A stretch of 64,000 nucleotides of DNA from positions 761,001 through 825,000 of the forward strand of contig NZ_CP016359.1 of assembly GCF_001951155.1 (NCBI RefSeq), in the 5' to 3' direction. Numbering within the stretch: position 1 is the stretch's first letter; every line of letters starts with the position of its first letter. Under the pieces are notes generated by a model that saw nothing but the letters and a program-made list of their open reading frames with translations, did not search any database and was not told the DNA's origin. This document shows, one piece after another, positions 1-9,970 of the stretch. The position numbers and the translations under genes are program-made. This DNA is from Christiangramia flava JLT2011. GTDB lineage: Bacteria; Bacteroidota; Bacteroidia; Flavobacteriales; Flavobacteriaceae.

Positions 1-2184
1 AAATATAGCAAACAAATGTTTCTCCCGCTCATGGCACTTCTCACCCTGAGCTCCTGCCAGAAGGAGGTTATGGAATGGAGAGACCTGGATGAAGACCAGA
101 AAGTGACGACAGCCGAACTTCCGCTGGAGCTGGAAGAGAAAATTGCCCGTTACGATGCGTTGAAAACCTACAGTGATTATGTACTTGGTGCCGGTATTGT
201 TATGGACCTGTATATGAACAATGACGCGTACAGCGCGCTGGTGAATGAGAATTTTGATGAAGTGACCGTGGGCTATGCCATGAAACATGGCGCGATGGTC
301 CAGCCTGATGGTTCCATCAATTTTGGACCTGTGGATGATTTTATCGCGAAAACCAATGCTGCAGGGATCGATGTTTTTGGGCATACCCTGGTTTGGCATG
401 CCAACCAGAATGCCAGTTACCTCAATGGGCTCATCGCTCCAACTGTTATTCCCGGTTCACCAGGTGCCAACGCACTTGATCTTTCCGGTTTGAAAGACGG
501 TAGCCTTAGTGGCTGGTCGCTCAATAATCCCGGGGACGGAATCAGTATTGCCGAAGGCGAAGGCCTGGCAACCAATAGCCCTGCATTAAAAATGGAGGCT
601 AGCGCTTCCGCTTCGCAGCCTTATAACCTGCAGGTGGTGACCCCCGCGATTCCTGTGATCAACGGGCACGAATATGAAATTTCCTTTTACATCCGCTCCG
701 ATCAGCCGGGAAAAGGTCGAATTTCCTTTAATGGCCTTCAGAATAACTATCCCTACAGAGACTGGTTCGATACCGGCGGGGAATGGACTGAAGCCTTTGA
801 AACTTCCAGCCAGTGGCAGCAGGTCAAATTCCGCGTAAACGATTTTACGGGAGATAGCTTCCAAATGGCTTTTGACCTCGGGTACCTGCCAGATGTCACC
901 TATTTTATTGATGTGAACAATCTGAGCGTAACCGACCTGGATGCGGAAGTAACTGCCACTAATCTGATCGCAAATGGGGATTTTGAAAACGGGGCTTTAG
1001 ATGGCTGGTATGGCTACGGAAATAGTTCTACCAGAAGTGTCTCCGCGGAAGGTGAAGGCTACGGGGATGCCGGTTACGCGATGGTGCTTACCAATCCTAC
1101 TGCCGCACAGGCTTACGAAGCCCAACAGGTTTACCAGTTCAGTGAACCGCTTGAGGCGGGAACCGAATATACTTTCTCCTTTTTTATAAAAGCCGATGTT
1201 GCTTCCACGATCCAGGTGGAACTTCAGAGTGAAGATTATTCTGCAGAGTATTCCGGTGCACTGGAGGTGGGAACCAACTGGACCAAAATTGAAAGAACGC
1301 TCACTCCTACCCGGGATGACCGAGTTCGTTTCATCTTCGATTTCGGAACATCAGCCACAACGTTTTATATTGATGATATTATACTGACTGATGGTGAAGT
1401 GAATACAGGTTCCGAACCGGTGATCATAGAACTTTCAGAAGAAGAAAAAGCAAGCATTATCGGTGATGCCATGGAAGACTGGATCACGCAGATGCTGGAT
1501 CATTATAAAGATGAAGTCCATGCCTGGGATGTGGTCAATGAGCCCATGACAGAAGGCGGCTCTGTAAGAGATGGGAATGTGGCAGATCCTGCCAGCGATG
1601 ATTTTTACTGGGTAAAATACCTAGGCCAGGATTATGCGGTTACCGCTTTTAAGCTTGCCAGGGAACTTTCCAATCCCGGTGATATACTCTTCATCAACGA
1701 CTACAACCTGGAATCCAGTCCTGCGAAGGTAGACGGTCTCATCGAATATGTGAAGTATATTGAAAGACAGGGCGCTGAAGTTGATGGAATTGGCACCCAG
1801 ATGCACGTTTCTCTAAATACCAATCGAGAAAACATTGTAAGCATGTTCCAGAAACTGGCGGCCACCGGTAAACTCGTGAAAATCTCTGAACTGGACGTGC
1901 GCCTGGGAACGGCTTCTCCTACTGCCGATCAACTTGCCGAGCAGGCAGATATGTACCAGTTCATCCTGGATTCTTTCCGGGAGAATGTACCCGCCAGTCA
2001 ACAATACGGCACAACGCTCTGGAATATTTCAGATAACGAAAACGAGCACCAGTACTGGCTGCCTGATGAGTCACCAAATGTGTGGGATGCGAACTACGAC
2101 CGCAAACCGGCTTATAAAGGTGTGGCCGATGGGCTTGCCGGCAGGGATGTAAGCGAAGATTTTACAGGAGAATTAGCGTACTAA
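1..2184 (+). CDS. GH10 endo-1,4-beta-xylanase lipoprotein, catalytic domain interrupted by two CBMs (5' end open)
   Basis: Hydrolyses internal beta-1,4 bonds of xylan. Numbering is from the ATG at 16. The frame stays open to base 1 and the first in-window codons add Lys and Gln residues, so the true start probably lies just outside the window. A lipobox (LSSC near residue 14) suggests surface or periplasmic anchoring. The first GH10 half covers about 38-147 with the HTLVWH motif at H123. Two jelly-roll CBM4/22-like modules occupy about 150-310 and 315-465, the second opening with the typical NLIANGDFE start. The second GH10 half then carries the acid/base E509 in WDVVNEP and the nucleophile E625 in ISELDVR. 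Insertion of CBMs inside GH10 is known in xylanases of gut Bacteroidetes. A terminator follows directly. The convergent hybrid regulator downstream suggests a xylan locus. Confidence 0.93.
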   Translation, partial: KYSKQMFLPLMALLTLSSCQKEVMEWRDLDEDQKVTTAELPLELEEKIARYDALKTYSDYVLGAGIVMDLYMNNDAYSALVNENFDEVTVGYAMKHGAMVQPDGSINFGPVDDFIAKTNAAGIDVFGHTLVWHANQNASYLNGLIAPTVIPGSPGANALDLSGLKDGSLSGWSLNNPGDGISIAEGEGLATNSPALKMEASASASQPYNLQVVTPAIPVINGHEYEISFYIRSDQPGKGRISFNGLQNNYPYRDWFDTGGEWTEAFETSSQWQQVKFRVNDFTGDSFQMAFDLGYLPDVTYFIDVNNLSVTDLDAEVTATNLIANGDFENGALDGWYGYGNSSTRSVSAEGEGYGDAGYAMVLTNPTAAQAYEAQQVYQFSEPLEAGTEYTFSFFIKADVASTIQVELQSEDYSAEYSGALEVGTNWTKIERTLTPTRDDRVRFIFDFGTSATTFYIDDIILTDGEVNTGSEPVIIELSEEEKASIIGDAMEDWITQMLDHYKDEVHAWDVVNEPMTEGGSVRDGNVADPASDDFYWVKYLGQDYAVTAFKLARELSNPGDILFINDYNLESSPAKVDGLIEYVKYIERQGAEVDGIGTQMHVSLNTNRENIVSMFQKLAATGKLVKISELDVRLGTASPTADQLAEQADMYQFILDSFRENVPASQQYGTTLWNISDNENEHQYWLPDESPNVWDANYDRKPAYKGVADGLAGRDVSEDFTGELAY

Positions 2185-2215
2185 CCTAAGCTTGAATTAG
2201 CAACACAGCTGGAAG

Positions 2216-2241
2216 ATCCCGGGAGTTTCCCGGGATTTTTT
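2216..2241 (+). terminator. Rho-independent terminator after the GH10 gene
   Basis: A perfect 9-bp stem (ATCCCGGGA / TCCCGGGAT) with a 3-nt loop is followed by a run of T. It lies between the convergent xylanase and hybrid regulator genes and is oriented for the xylanase. Confidence 0.85.
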
Positions 2242-2252
2242 ATGGCCATACC

Positions 2253-5200
2253 TTACTCTTCGCCGGCCTCTTTTGGAAGCATCCCGAAGTATTCCTTAAA
2301 GCATTTTGAAAAATAAGAAGGTGATGAAAAACCTACGCTGTAGCTTACTTCACTCACCGATACCTGTCCTGCCTGCTCCAGTAATTCCTTGGCACGCTCG
2401 AGCCTGATCTTTCGTATGAGTTCGTTAGCCGTAAGTCCGGTAAGCGCTTTGATTTTCCGGTACAACTGGCTCCTGCTCAAACTGAAGACATCTGCCAGTT
2501 TCTCCACGTTGAGATCGGTTTCTCGAATATTTTCCTGGATGTAATTGATGATGTTCAAAATAAAATCCTGGTCCAAACTGGAAGTGGCCGGTGCCACATC
2601 TGTATACTTCAGGTCGCTCATGTATTTCGCGTACAGAAGTCCACGGTTATAGATGAGTTGTTTCAATTGGGACCGGAGCACTTTCATTTCGAAAGGCTTG
2701 TTCACGTAAGCATCAGCGCCAGATTCAAGACCTTCCACCCAATCATCGGCCATCGCTTTTGCGGTAAGCATCAGCACGGGAATATGGCTGGTACTCAGTT
2801 CATTTTTGAGATTTTTACAAAATTCATGACCATCCATTTTCGGCATGATCACATCTGTAATGACGATATCAGGCACATATTTTTGAGCTTTCGCCAGTCC
2901 CTCCTGTCCATCTTCCGCCAGCAACACCCGGTAATCCTCTTTCAGTTCCCTCGCGATATAATTTCTCAGCTCGGTATTGTCTTCCACGATAAGCAAACTT
3001 TTCTTCTTTCCGCCCGGAGTAAGATTATCAACCTCAACGGGAGTATTTCTGGATATTTTGACTTCGGAAGCTGAAACACTCTCCGGTTTTTCCTCGACCT
3101 CGTAAAACTGTTTTCCCAGCGGAAGCAAAATGCGGAATTTCGTCCCCACTCCTTTTTCACTTTCCACCTGAATATCTCCGCGATGCAGGGCCACAAAGCT
3201 TCGAACCACTTCCAACCCGATTCCCGTCCCGCTGTAATATTCTTCGTTGCGATCTTTGATCTGGTAAAAACGGTCAAAGATTTTTTCAATTTCAGTAGGG
3301 GCAATTCCTTTCCCGGTATCCTCAATAGCGATTTCCAGGCTTCTCACGGCTTCGCTTTCCTGCAAATGTTCGAAAAAATGCATTCCGCTAAGCACATGTA
3401 CGCTGATGACGCCATTGTTGGCAGTGCTTTTAAAAGCATTTGATAACAGGTTGAAAATAACCTTTTCCACTTTATTCTCATCAGCCCAGATCACGCCCAG
3501 AGTTTCTTCCATTTCTACGGAGAGGAGAATGTTCCGTTGCCCGGCTTCCTCCTGAAAATGTTCCACGATCTCATCGATCAGCTTCCTGATCTCAAAGCAA
3601 CGCACCTGCAGCGGCAATTTATTGAACTGAAGCTTCCTGAAATCCATTAGTTCATCGATAAGGCGCTTCAGGCGGGCTGTATTTTTACTGATGATCTGCA
3701 ATTTTTCCTTCGCTTTTTCTGAAAAAGATGGCTCATTCAGAATATCCTGCAAGGGGCTTTGGATAAGCGTTAAAGGTGTTCGAAACTCATGGGAAATATT
3801 GGTAAAGAACTGGATCTTTTTATCGTTCAAAGCTTCTTCCTGCAAATGTCTTTCCCGCTCCTGGGCGATGGCGCGTTTGGCCTGCACCCTGGAATTAACA
3901 ATTTTTAAGGCCAGGTAACAAAGGCCAATTACAGTAAGAATATAGAGGGAAATGGCAAAATTTGTGAACCACCATGGGCGAAGAATTCGAATACCGAGAT
4001 CGGTTGCCTTTTCATTCCAGATTCCATCGCTATTGGCGGCCTTGACGTGAAAAGTATACTTTCCGGCGGGCAGGTTCGTATAGGTCGCACTACGGGAATT
4101 CTGCACATAATTCCAGTCTTTTTCAAATCCTTCCAGGTAATAGGCATACTGGATTTTTTCAGGCCGGGTGAAATCGACCGGGGCGTATTCAATTGTGAAA
4201 ACCGACTGATCATGCTTCAGCACGAGTTGATCGGTTTCTGAAAGTATTTTATGCAGGGTCGCATCTTCTTTGGCTTCGGGTTGTACCGGTTTATTAAAAA
4301 TGCGCAATTCAGTTAAATAAACCGCAGGCGTGTTACTGAGAACTGGTAATTCTTCCGGGTTAAAAAAGTTGATGCCTTCATAGGAACCAAAATACAAGTT
4401 GCCGAGGTTGTCTTTAAAAGCCGCATCATTGTTGAAGTCATTGCTTAAAAGACCATCTTTTTTGGTATAATTCCGCACTTCGGTGGTTTCATGATCGATC
4501 TGAGCCACTCCGTTATTTCCTGCCACCCAAAGATCTCCGCGATCATCCTGAATGATGGTCGAAACCGTCACTTTATCCAAACCTTCCTCCATACCAATCC
4601 ACTGAAACTGGTCATTCTTCATATCATAACGGCAAAGACCTGCCCCATCGGTCCCGATCCAGATATTTTTAGCTGAATCTTCATAAATATCCAGCACCAT
4701 ACTGTTATTAACCGAGTGGTCGTTTTGGAACATCCTGGGATACATGGCCTGCAACTGGAAGTATCTTCCGGAGACCTTCAAGCGAAAAAGCCCCGCATTC
4801 CCGCCAATCCAAACCCGGTCTTCACTGTCTACATACACGCGACGCACGTCACTGTAACTGATTCGCTGATCCTGAAAAACCTGGTGATCATAGATCTGAA
4901 AACTGTCGGTTTTTGGATCATATGACTGAATCCCGCGAGAAAATGTCCCGATCCAGATCATGCCTTTAGAATCTTCAGAAAAACTCAGGATACGATTCGT
5001 GGCCATACCGCCGCGGGTATTTTCCGCAGAAAAATGGAGGAATTTATTCGAGCCTTTTTTTAGAAGATATATTCCGTAGTCCCAGGTTCCCACCCAGATA
5101 TTTCCGCGGCTATCTTTAAAAATGGTCTGAACATCAGGTGAATTCAACCCGTTCGCGATCGCGTTTTCCGTATTGAGCAAATGGGTGAATTGCTGTGTTC

Positions 5201-6389
5201 GAGGATCATACACATCCACGCCTCCACCATCCATCGCGATCCAGAAACGCCCATTTTCATCCTGGATGATCCCGGTAACCGAACTTGCCTGCAGCGAATT
5301 GCTGTCATTCGGCCGGCTTACAATATCCCCAAACTTGTCGTATAACTTATCATAAACCCCTACGCCATTGTTGTAATAAGCGATCCAGATTCGTTGTTGA
5401 TTGTCTTCGAACAACGCCCAAATGGAATTCGACCGGATACCGTGATCGTTATTTTTAGTGTTTTTATACGTATTCAGCACCTCGCCATTACGGGAAATTT
5501 CAAACAAACCGTCGTTTTCTGTACCGCAGAGAATGGTATTTCTCGGGGTATGCAGGAGCGACAAAATTCGCTTGGAAGTAATATCAAAATGCTGAATTTT
5601 ATATCGCCCATTCTCATTTTCGTCCACTTTAAATAGTCCCTGATTAGTGGTCCCGAGCCAGATACTCCCCTTCCCATCAACCAGGCTGGTTTTGATTGGT
5701 ACTGAAATCTTTTCACGCCCGCTGCTGGTCATTAAATTCAGCTGGCGAATCACCTGGTCATTTCCCAGTTCCAGCAAGCCGCGATTACTGCCGAGAACGA
5801 TCTTTCCATCGAAATACGACAGACTGTTAATTAGGATATTCTGAACTTCACCCAGGGATTTAAAAGGAATGGATACAGCTTCCAGGTTTTGCGGGTCGAT
5901 TTCGAAAAGGCCGTTTTCATGGGTTCCTACCAGAATCTTCCCATCGGGTTTCTGAAGAATTGCCTGGACTGAAATTCCATATTCATCCGGGTTTCCTTTT
6001 AACCTGATATGCGAAAAATTATCCTGTTCACGGTTATAGAGATCCAGCCCGGCTTCGGTTCCAACCCAGACATTATTTTGATCATCTACAAAAACCACAT
6101 GGATAAGGCTGTTGCTCAAACTGGCAGCATCCTTCTCGTGGTACTGATAAGAATTGTAATCGATCCCATTGAAACGGTTCAGGCCCAAACCATTCGTCCC
6201 CATCCAGATGAATCCCTGCTGGTCCTGTGCGATAGTTGCCACAGCCCGCTGGGTTGGGACATTTTCGAAAGGCTTAAATTGATATTTGGCAAAAGGTGCT
6301 TCTTGGGTTTTTGCCACCTGGCAAAAAATCAAAAAAAGAAGTAGAAAAAGAACTTTCTGAAATACGTTTTGAACTAACTGTTGCTGCAT
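2253..6389 (-). CDS. Hybrid two-component system (HTCS) sensor/regulator, AraC type
   Basis: A one-protein two-component regulator of 1378 residues, the usual polysaccharide sensor of Bacteroidetes utilisation loci. It has an N-terminal signal or anchor (1-28), two periplasmic beta-propellers built from repeated WxGT/WIGT blades (about 40-700), a Y_Y_Y domain (about 730-792), one membrane helix (about 805-827), HisKA with phospho-acceptor H867 in SHEFRTP, an HATPase with a GTGIGLE box, a receiver domain with D1179 in TDVIMPKMDG, and a C-terminal AraC helix-turn-helix (about 1280-1375). The length and order are standard for the family. It converges with the GH10 gene, so sensing of xylan-derived oligosaccharides is a reasonable inference, but the ligand is not visible in the sequence. 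Confidence 0.95.
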   Translation of the reverse strand: MQQQLVQNVFQKVLFLLLFLIFCQVAKTQEAPFAKYQFKPFENVPTQRAVATIAQDQQGFIWMGTNGLGLNRFNGIDYNSYQYHEKDAASLSNSLIHVVFVDDQNNVWVGTEAGLDLYNREQDNFSHIRLKGNPDEYGISVQAILQKPDGKILVGTHENGLFEIDPQNLEAVSIPFKSLGEVQNILINSLSYFDGKIVLGSNRGLLELGNDQVIRQLNLMTSSGREKISVPIKTSLVDGKGSIWLGTTNQGLFKVDENENGRYKIQHFDITSKRILSLLHTPRNTILCGTENDGLFEISRNGEVLNTYKNTKNNDHGIRSNSIWALFEDNQQRIWIAYYNNGVGVYDKLYDKFGDIVSRPNDSNSLQASSVTGIIQDENGRFWIAMDGGGVDVYDPRTQQFTHLLNTENAIANGLNSPDVQTIFKDSRGNIWVGTWDYGIYLLKKGSNKFLHFSAENTRGGMATNRILSFSEDSKGMIWIGTFSRGIQSYDPKTDSFQIYDHQVFQDQRISYSDVRRVYVDSEDRVWIGGNAGLFRLKVSGRYFQLQAMYPRMFQNDHSVNNSMVLDIYEDSAKNIWIGTDGAGLCRYDMKNDQFQWIGMEEGLDKVTVSTIIQDDRGDLWVAGNNGVAQIDHETTEVRNYTKKDGLLSNDFNNDAAFKDNLGNLYFGSYEGINFFNPEELPVLSNTPAVYLTELRIFNKPVQPEAKEDATLHKILSETDQLVLKHDQSVFTIEYAPVDFTRPEKIQYAYYLEGFEKDWNYVQNSRSATYTNLPAGKYTFHVKAANSDGIWNEKATDLGIRILRPWWFTNFAISLYILTVIGLCYLALKIVNSRVQAKRAIAQERERHLQEEALNDKKIQFFTNISHEFRTPLTLIQSPLQDILNEPSFSEKAKEKLQIISKNTARLKRLIDELMDFRKLQFNKLPLQVRCFEIRKLIDEIVEHFQEEAGQRNILLSVEMEETLGVIWADENKVEKVIFNLLSNAFKSTANNGVISVHVLSGMHFFEHLQESEAVRSLEIAIEDTGKGIAPTEIEKIFDRFYQIKDRNEEYYSGTGIGLEVVRSFVALHRGDIQVESEKGVGTKFRILLPLGKQFYEVEEKPESVSASEVKISRNTPVEVDNLTPGGKKKSLLIVEDNTELRNYIARELKEDYRVLLAEDGQEGLAKAQKYVPDIVITDVIMPKMDGHEFCKNLKNELSTSHIPVLMLTAKAMADDWVEGLESGADAYVNKPFEMKVLRSQLKQLIYNRGLLYAKYMSDLKYTDVAPATSSLDQDFILNIINYIQENIRETDLNVEKLADVFSLSRSQLYRKIKALTGLTANELIRKIRLERAKELLEQAGQVSVSEVSYSVGFSSPSYFSKCFKEYFGMLPKEAGEE

Positions 6390-6571
6390 GAATTCCTGGT
6401 GAGAGCGAGCCGAAATTACATTTTCCTCTATGGAAATTTCTTTCGAACGCCTGGAACTGAAAGATAATCAATAATTTTAAAATTCCGGCAGGGAAATCCA
6501 GCCCGAAAATGCTTCTAACCTCCTACCGGTTCACTGTAACAATTGTTACTGGTTGGCATGCGGAATAGCTA

Positions 6572-6579
6572 TAAGTTTG
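6572..6579 (+). promoter_or_regulatory. Candidate -7 box (TAAGTTTG) for tsdA-porin
   Basis: An exact TAnnTTTG element lies 46 nt before the cytochrome start codon. A TTG is 16 nt upstream (6553-6555), slightly closer than the usual 19-21 nt, so the -33 element is uncertain. Confidence 0.45.
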
Positions 6580-6625
6580 AAAAATTATTTAGATAGGAAA
6601 AAACAAAACCCTTCCTGCAATACCT

Positions 6626-7657
6626 ATGAAAAACTTTCATCATTTGGCAAATTTGCTTGCGCGGCTTTTTACGTCGGTCCTATTGCTGCTGGCAGTAGTC
6701 ATCGTAGGAGTGTATCTTTATGGATCACATCCCGGCTGGTTCATAAAAAATGAAATCAGTGCTGCGGAATGGGCACCCAAAGAGCCGGAAAGTCTGTTTG
6801 AGTCCGGCAATATGCCTGCGGATGTAGCCTATGGTTTTCAGCTTATTTCTGAAACCAGCAGTTTCATTGGTCCTATGGCCGCAGATGACCAGATGCATTA
6901 TGCCGGGAATAACCTGGCCTGTGCTAATTGTCATCTTCAGAATGGTACCCAGGCGGGGTCTGGATCCTGGATTGGAGTGACCGACCGTTTTCCGCAGTTT
7001 CGCTCGAGATCAAACAGTCAGGGAACTATTGAAGATCGTATCAACGGCTGTATGGCCAGAAGTATGAACGGTGAACCGCTCCCGGTAGATTCCAAAGAAA
7101 TGAAAGCAATCGTTTCGTATATGGAATGGTTGGGGGAAGACCTCCCGGAAGAACGCGTAAAAGAATTCAAAGGTTTCCCTAAGATCCAACTGCCTGAAGT
7201 GGCAGTAGATTTCGAGAAAGGAAAAGCCCTATATGCACAGGAGTGTGCCGTATGCCACGGGGAAAACGGGCAGGGACAAAAATTTAAAGATGCTACCAAA
7301 GGCTACCAGTACCCGCCACTCTGGGGACCTGATAGTTTTAATGACGGCGCCGGAATGCACCGCGTGATCACCGCCGCAGAATTCATCAAATCCAATATGC
7401 CGTTTGGCCAGGCAACCTGGGAAAATCCAAAATTGACCGACGAGGAGGCTTATCACCTGGCCGGTTATATCAACAATTTTTCGCGCCCTCACAAAGCAAA
7501 CCTGGAAAAAGATTTTCCCGATCGCAAATTAAAACCCGTTTCGACCCCTTACGGGCCATGGGCAGATAACTTCCCTGCAGAGCAACACCAGTTTGGACCT
7601 TTCCAGCCTATTATGGAATTCTATAAAAAACAGTACGACCTCAACAAGACCAAGTAA
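6626..7657 (+). CDS. tsdA: Diheme cytochrome c, TsdA-type thiosulfate dehydrogenase
   Basis: Probably oxidises thiosulfate to tetrathionate (or the reverse) in the periplasm. A signal/anchor helix (about 10-34) leads a mature protein with two heme c sites, C99-x-x-C102-H103 (CANCH) and C207-x-x-C210-H211 (CAVCH). Between them is an NGCMARSMNG segment with C142. In TsdA a Cys in this kind of segment is the unusual distal ligand of the catalytic heme, which argues against an ordinary electron-transfer cytochrome. The length of 343 residues fits TsdA. The porin gene starts 3 nt after the stop, so the two are surely cotranscribed. Direction of catalysis and electron partner cannot be read from sequence. 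Confidence 0.82.
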   Translation: MKNFHHLANLLARLFTSVLLLLAVVIVGVYLYGSHPGWFIKNEISAAEWAPKEPESLFESGNMPADVAYGFQLISETSSFIGPMAADDQMHYAGNNLACANCHLQNGTQAGSGSWIGVTDRFPQFRSRSNSQGTIEDRINGCMARSMNGEPLPVDSKEMKAIVSYMEWLGEDLPEERVKEFKGFPKIQLPEVAVDFEKGKALYAQECAVCHGENGQGQKFKDATKGYQYPPLWGPDSFNDGAGMHRVITAAEFIKSNMPFGQATWENPKLTDEEAYHLAGYINNFSRPHKANLEKDFPDRKLKPVSTPYGPWADNFPAEQHQFGPFQPIMEFYKKQYDLNKTK

Positions 7658-7660
7658 TTT

Positions 7661-9001
7661 ATGTCCCGAATCTTATTCTTCTTGTTGATCGCGAGTACAA
7701 CACTCCAGGCCCAGGATAGCACCAAAAATTCCAACTGGGGAAAATTGTCCGGGCAGGTTCGCAGTTTTTACCTGCATACCTCCAATAAAGGAGACCTGAA
7801 AGATTTCGATGCACTCGCTACCGGTGGCCATTTGAAATATCAGAACACATTCGCTGAAAACTGGGAATTTGGTGTGGCCCTTTATACCACCGCAAATATG
7901 GGGCTGGAAGATCTTAGAGAACCTGATGCGCGCACACGAAAAACCAGCCGGTATGAAGAGGGTTTATTTAACAGGCTCAACCTGGATCAACGCGTAACTG
8001 CCATTCTCGGCGAGTTATACGTGGGCTATCAAAAAAAGCAGCACCATTTCAGACTGGGAAGAATGAAATATCATTCGCCATTGGTAAATGGCCAGGATGG
8101 GAGAATGATCCCCAGTTTATTTCAAGGTATTCAATACCAGTTCCATTCAGAAAACACCAGAATTGGTTTGGCTCTTTTTAACGAAGTGGCTCCGCGCTCC
8201 ACCGGTGAATTCTTCGGAATTGGTGAAAGTATCGGCACCTATGCGGTCGGCCGTTCACAAAGCGGAAATCCAGCGGCGTACGCAGGACAAACTGAATCAG
8301 ATTTTTTGTTCATCACGCATCTCGAACAGTCAATTAGCAAAAACCTGAATTTAAAAGCCTGGAATTACTTTACTGAAAATGTGTCCAATTCCATATATCT
8401 AAAACCGGAATGGCAGCTATCTGGAAAATTTGGGATCCATGGCGAATACCTGCATCAGTCCCGAGTAGGAAATGGTGGGAATGCCGTAGATTCCTTGCGG
8501 TATTTCCAGGATCAAAATTCCGACCTAATTGGGCTTCAGTTACGCTATAAACCGGGAAAAAATAAGCTTTTTACACTGGCCTACGATCGGATCTTCAGCA
8601 ATGGGCAATACCTTTCTCCGCGTGAATGGGGAAGGGAATTTTTATTCAGTTTTCAAAAAAGGGAGCGTAGCGAAGGCTCGGCCAATAATCATGCGCTGGT
8701 TTTCTATTATCATCAGGACCTTGATTTGGCTGAAGAACAATTGCGGATACAGTCAATTTTTAGTCTTGGTCACCAGTGGAAACCTTCTGTATTGGATCCC
8801 GTACAGAGCAAGTATGCGGTTCCCGATTACACTCAGATCAACTGGGACCTTTTTTTCCATTTCAGAAAATTAAGGAATCTGAAGCCGGAACTGCTGCTGG
8901 TTACCAAACTGGCCAGCGGCGATATTCCAGAAAATCCGAATTTCTTCTTCAATAAGACCGATATGTTCCAGATCAACCTGGTGCTGAACTATAACTTTTA
9001 G
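7661..9001 (+). CDS. OprD-like outer-membrane porin, partner of TsdA
   Basis: A 446-residue protein with a cleavable signal peptide (ends TLQAQ, about residue 18) and alternating beta-strand patterns throughout, ending in a short strand with terminal Phe (LNYNF) as expected for an outer-membrane barrel. The LRLGRMKYHSP-like segment (HHFRLGRMKYHSPLVNG) and the following DGRMIPS loop match the OprD/porin family style of specific small-solute channels. It starts 3 nt after tsdA, so it probably admits the substrate or releases the product of the cytochrome. Substrate specificity is inference. It converges with the DUF808 gene with only 4 nt between stops and no hairpin. Confidence 0.7.
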   Translation: MSRILFFLLIASTTLQAQDSTKNSNWGKLSGQVRSFYLHTSNKGDLKDFDALATGGHLKYQNTFAENWEFGVALYTTANMGLEDLREPDARTRKTSRYEEGLFNRLNLDQRVTAILGELYVGYQKKQHHFRLGRMKYHSPLVNGQDGRMIPSLFQGIQYQFHSENTRIGLALFNEVAPRSTGEFFGIGESIGTYAVGRSQSGNPAAYAGQTESDFLFITHLEQSISKNLNLKAWNYFTENVSNSIYLKPEWQLSGKFGIHGEYLHQSRVGNGGNAVDSLRYFQDQNSDLIGLQLRYKPGKNKLFTLAYDRIFSNGQYLSPREWGREFLFSFQKRERSEGSANNHALVFYYHQDLDLAEEQLRIQSIFSLGHQWKPSVLDPVQSKYAVPDYTQINWDLFFHFRKLRNLKPELLLVTKLASGDIPENPNFFFNKTDMFQINLVLNYNF

Positions 9002-9005
9002 TCGG

Positions 9006-9881
9006 CTATTTCTTAAAAATATTTTTCCAGGCTTTTTTCAGCAGGTTAATAATTGGCAAAATAAGGGCTCCAGCCACCACGCCGGTCAGAAATTCACCCA
9101 GCATACTTGGAAGAGAATGTACCAGTTCATGTACAAAATGAAGGTTATGAACGAAAATCCCTCCCGAAACCAGCAAGAGGGCGATGGTTCCGATGATTCC
9201 CAGTGCCTTGATCACCCACGGCAGTGCGTTTACCAGTATTTTCCCCACTTTATCTGAAAAACTATCATCCTGTTCATTGAGGTTGATCAGTTTCAGGCCA
9301 AATTCATCCATGCGTACGATTAAAGCTACGATTCCATAAACACCGATGGTAGCGATAATGGCAATGATCGAAACGACGATGATCTTGGTGGAAAGGGCTT
9401 CATCAGCCACCGTTCCCAGCGCGATAATGACAATCTCTACGGAAAGGATAAAATCGGTCAAAATTGCTGATTTGATCTTCTTTTTTTCGTGTTCCAGCAT
9501 GTCTTCCCTGCTCAAATCTTCCAGCTCGTGCACGTCTTCATGGGGATGAGGTACGAAGTATTCGTAGATTTTTTCAGCTCCTTCGTAAGCCAGGTAAACT
9601 CCGCCAATTATCAAAATAACTTTAATGACCACCGGAACAAAGGCGCTTAAAAGGAAGGCAATTGGCAGAATGATCAACTTGTTTAAAAGAGAACCTTTAG
9701 TAATGGCCCAGAGAACGGGCAGTTCCCGATCAGATAGAAACCCGGAAGCTTTTTCGGCATTTACCGCGAGATCATCGCCCAGGATTCCGGCAGTTTTCTT
9801 TCCGGCAACTTTACCCATGGTCGCGACATCATCCATCAAGGTCGCTATATCGTCTAATAATGCAAAAATTCCTGAAGCCAT
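9006..9881 (-). CDS. DUF808 (YedI) family inner-membrane protein
   Basis: A 291-residue polytopic membrane protein. The N-terminus (FALLDDIATLMDDVA, followed by a KTAGILGDDLAVNA segment) is the hallmark of DUF808/YedI. Hydrophobic stretches lie near residues 64-98, 145-195 and 215-275, with a charged acidic/His loop (PHPHEDVHELEDL) after the first pair. The family has no established biochemical role. The gene seems monocistronic: its 3' end abuts the porin and upstream is a 746-nt gene-free stretch. Confidence 0.85.
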   Translation of the reverse strand: MASGIFALLDDIATLMDDVATMGKVAGKKTAGILGDDLAVNAEKASGFLSDRELPVLWAITKGSLLNKLIILPIAFLLSAFVPVVIKVILIIGGVYLAYEGAEKIYEYFVPHPHEDVHELEDLSREDMLEHEKKKIKSAILTDFILSVEIVIIALGTVADEALSTKIIVVSIIAIIATIGVYGIVALIVRMDEFGLKLINLNEQDDSFSDKVGKILVNALPWVIKALGIIGTIALLLVSGGIFVHNLHFVHELVHSLPSMLGEFLTGVVAGALILPIINLLKKAWKNIFKK

Positions 9882-9970
9882 AATTGGTAGTTAGAGCGAG
9901 TGAAGTTCTATTTTTTTATCGTAAAAAAAAATAAAATTTTGAACATGCTTCATTTAGCAATCAAAAACAA

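Noticed and set aside
9346..9894. Long plus-strand open frames opposite the DUF808 gene
   Set aside because: They are low-complexity shadows (Ser/Thr-rich) of the well-supported minus-strand gene.
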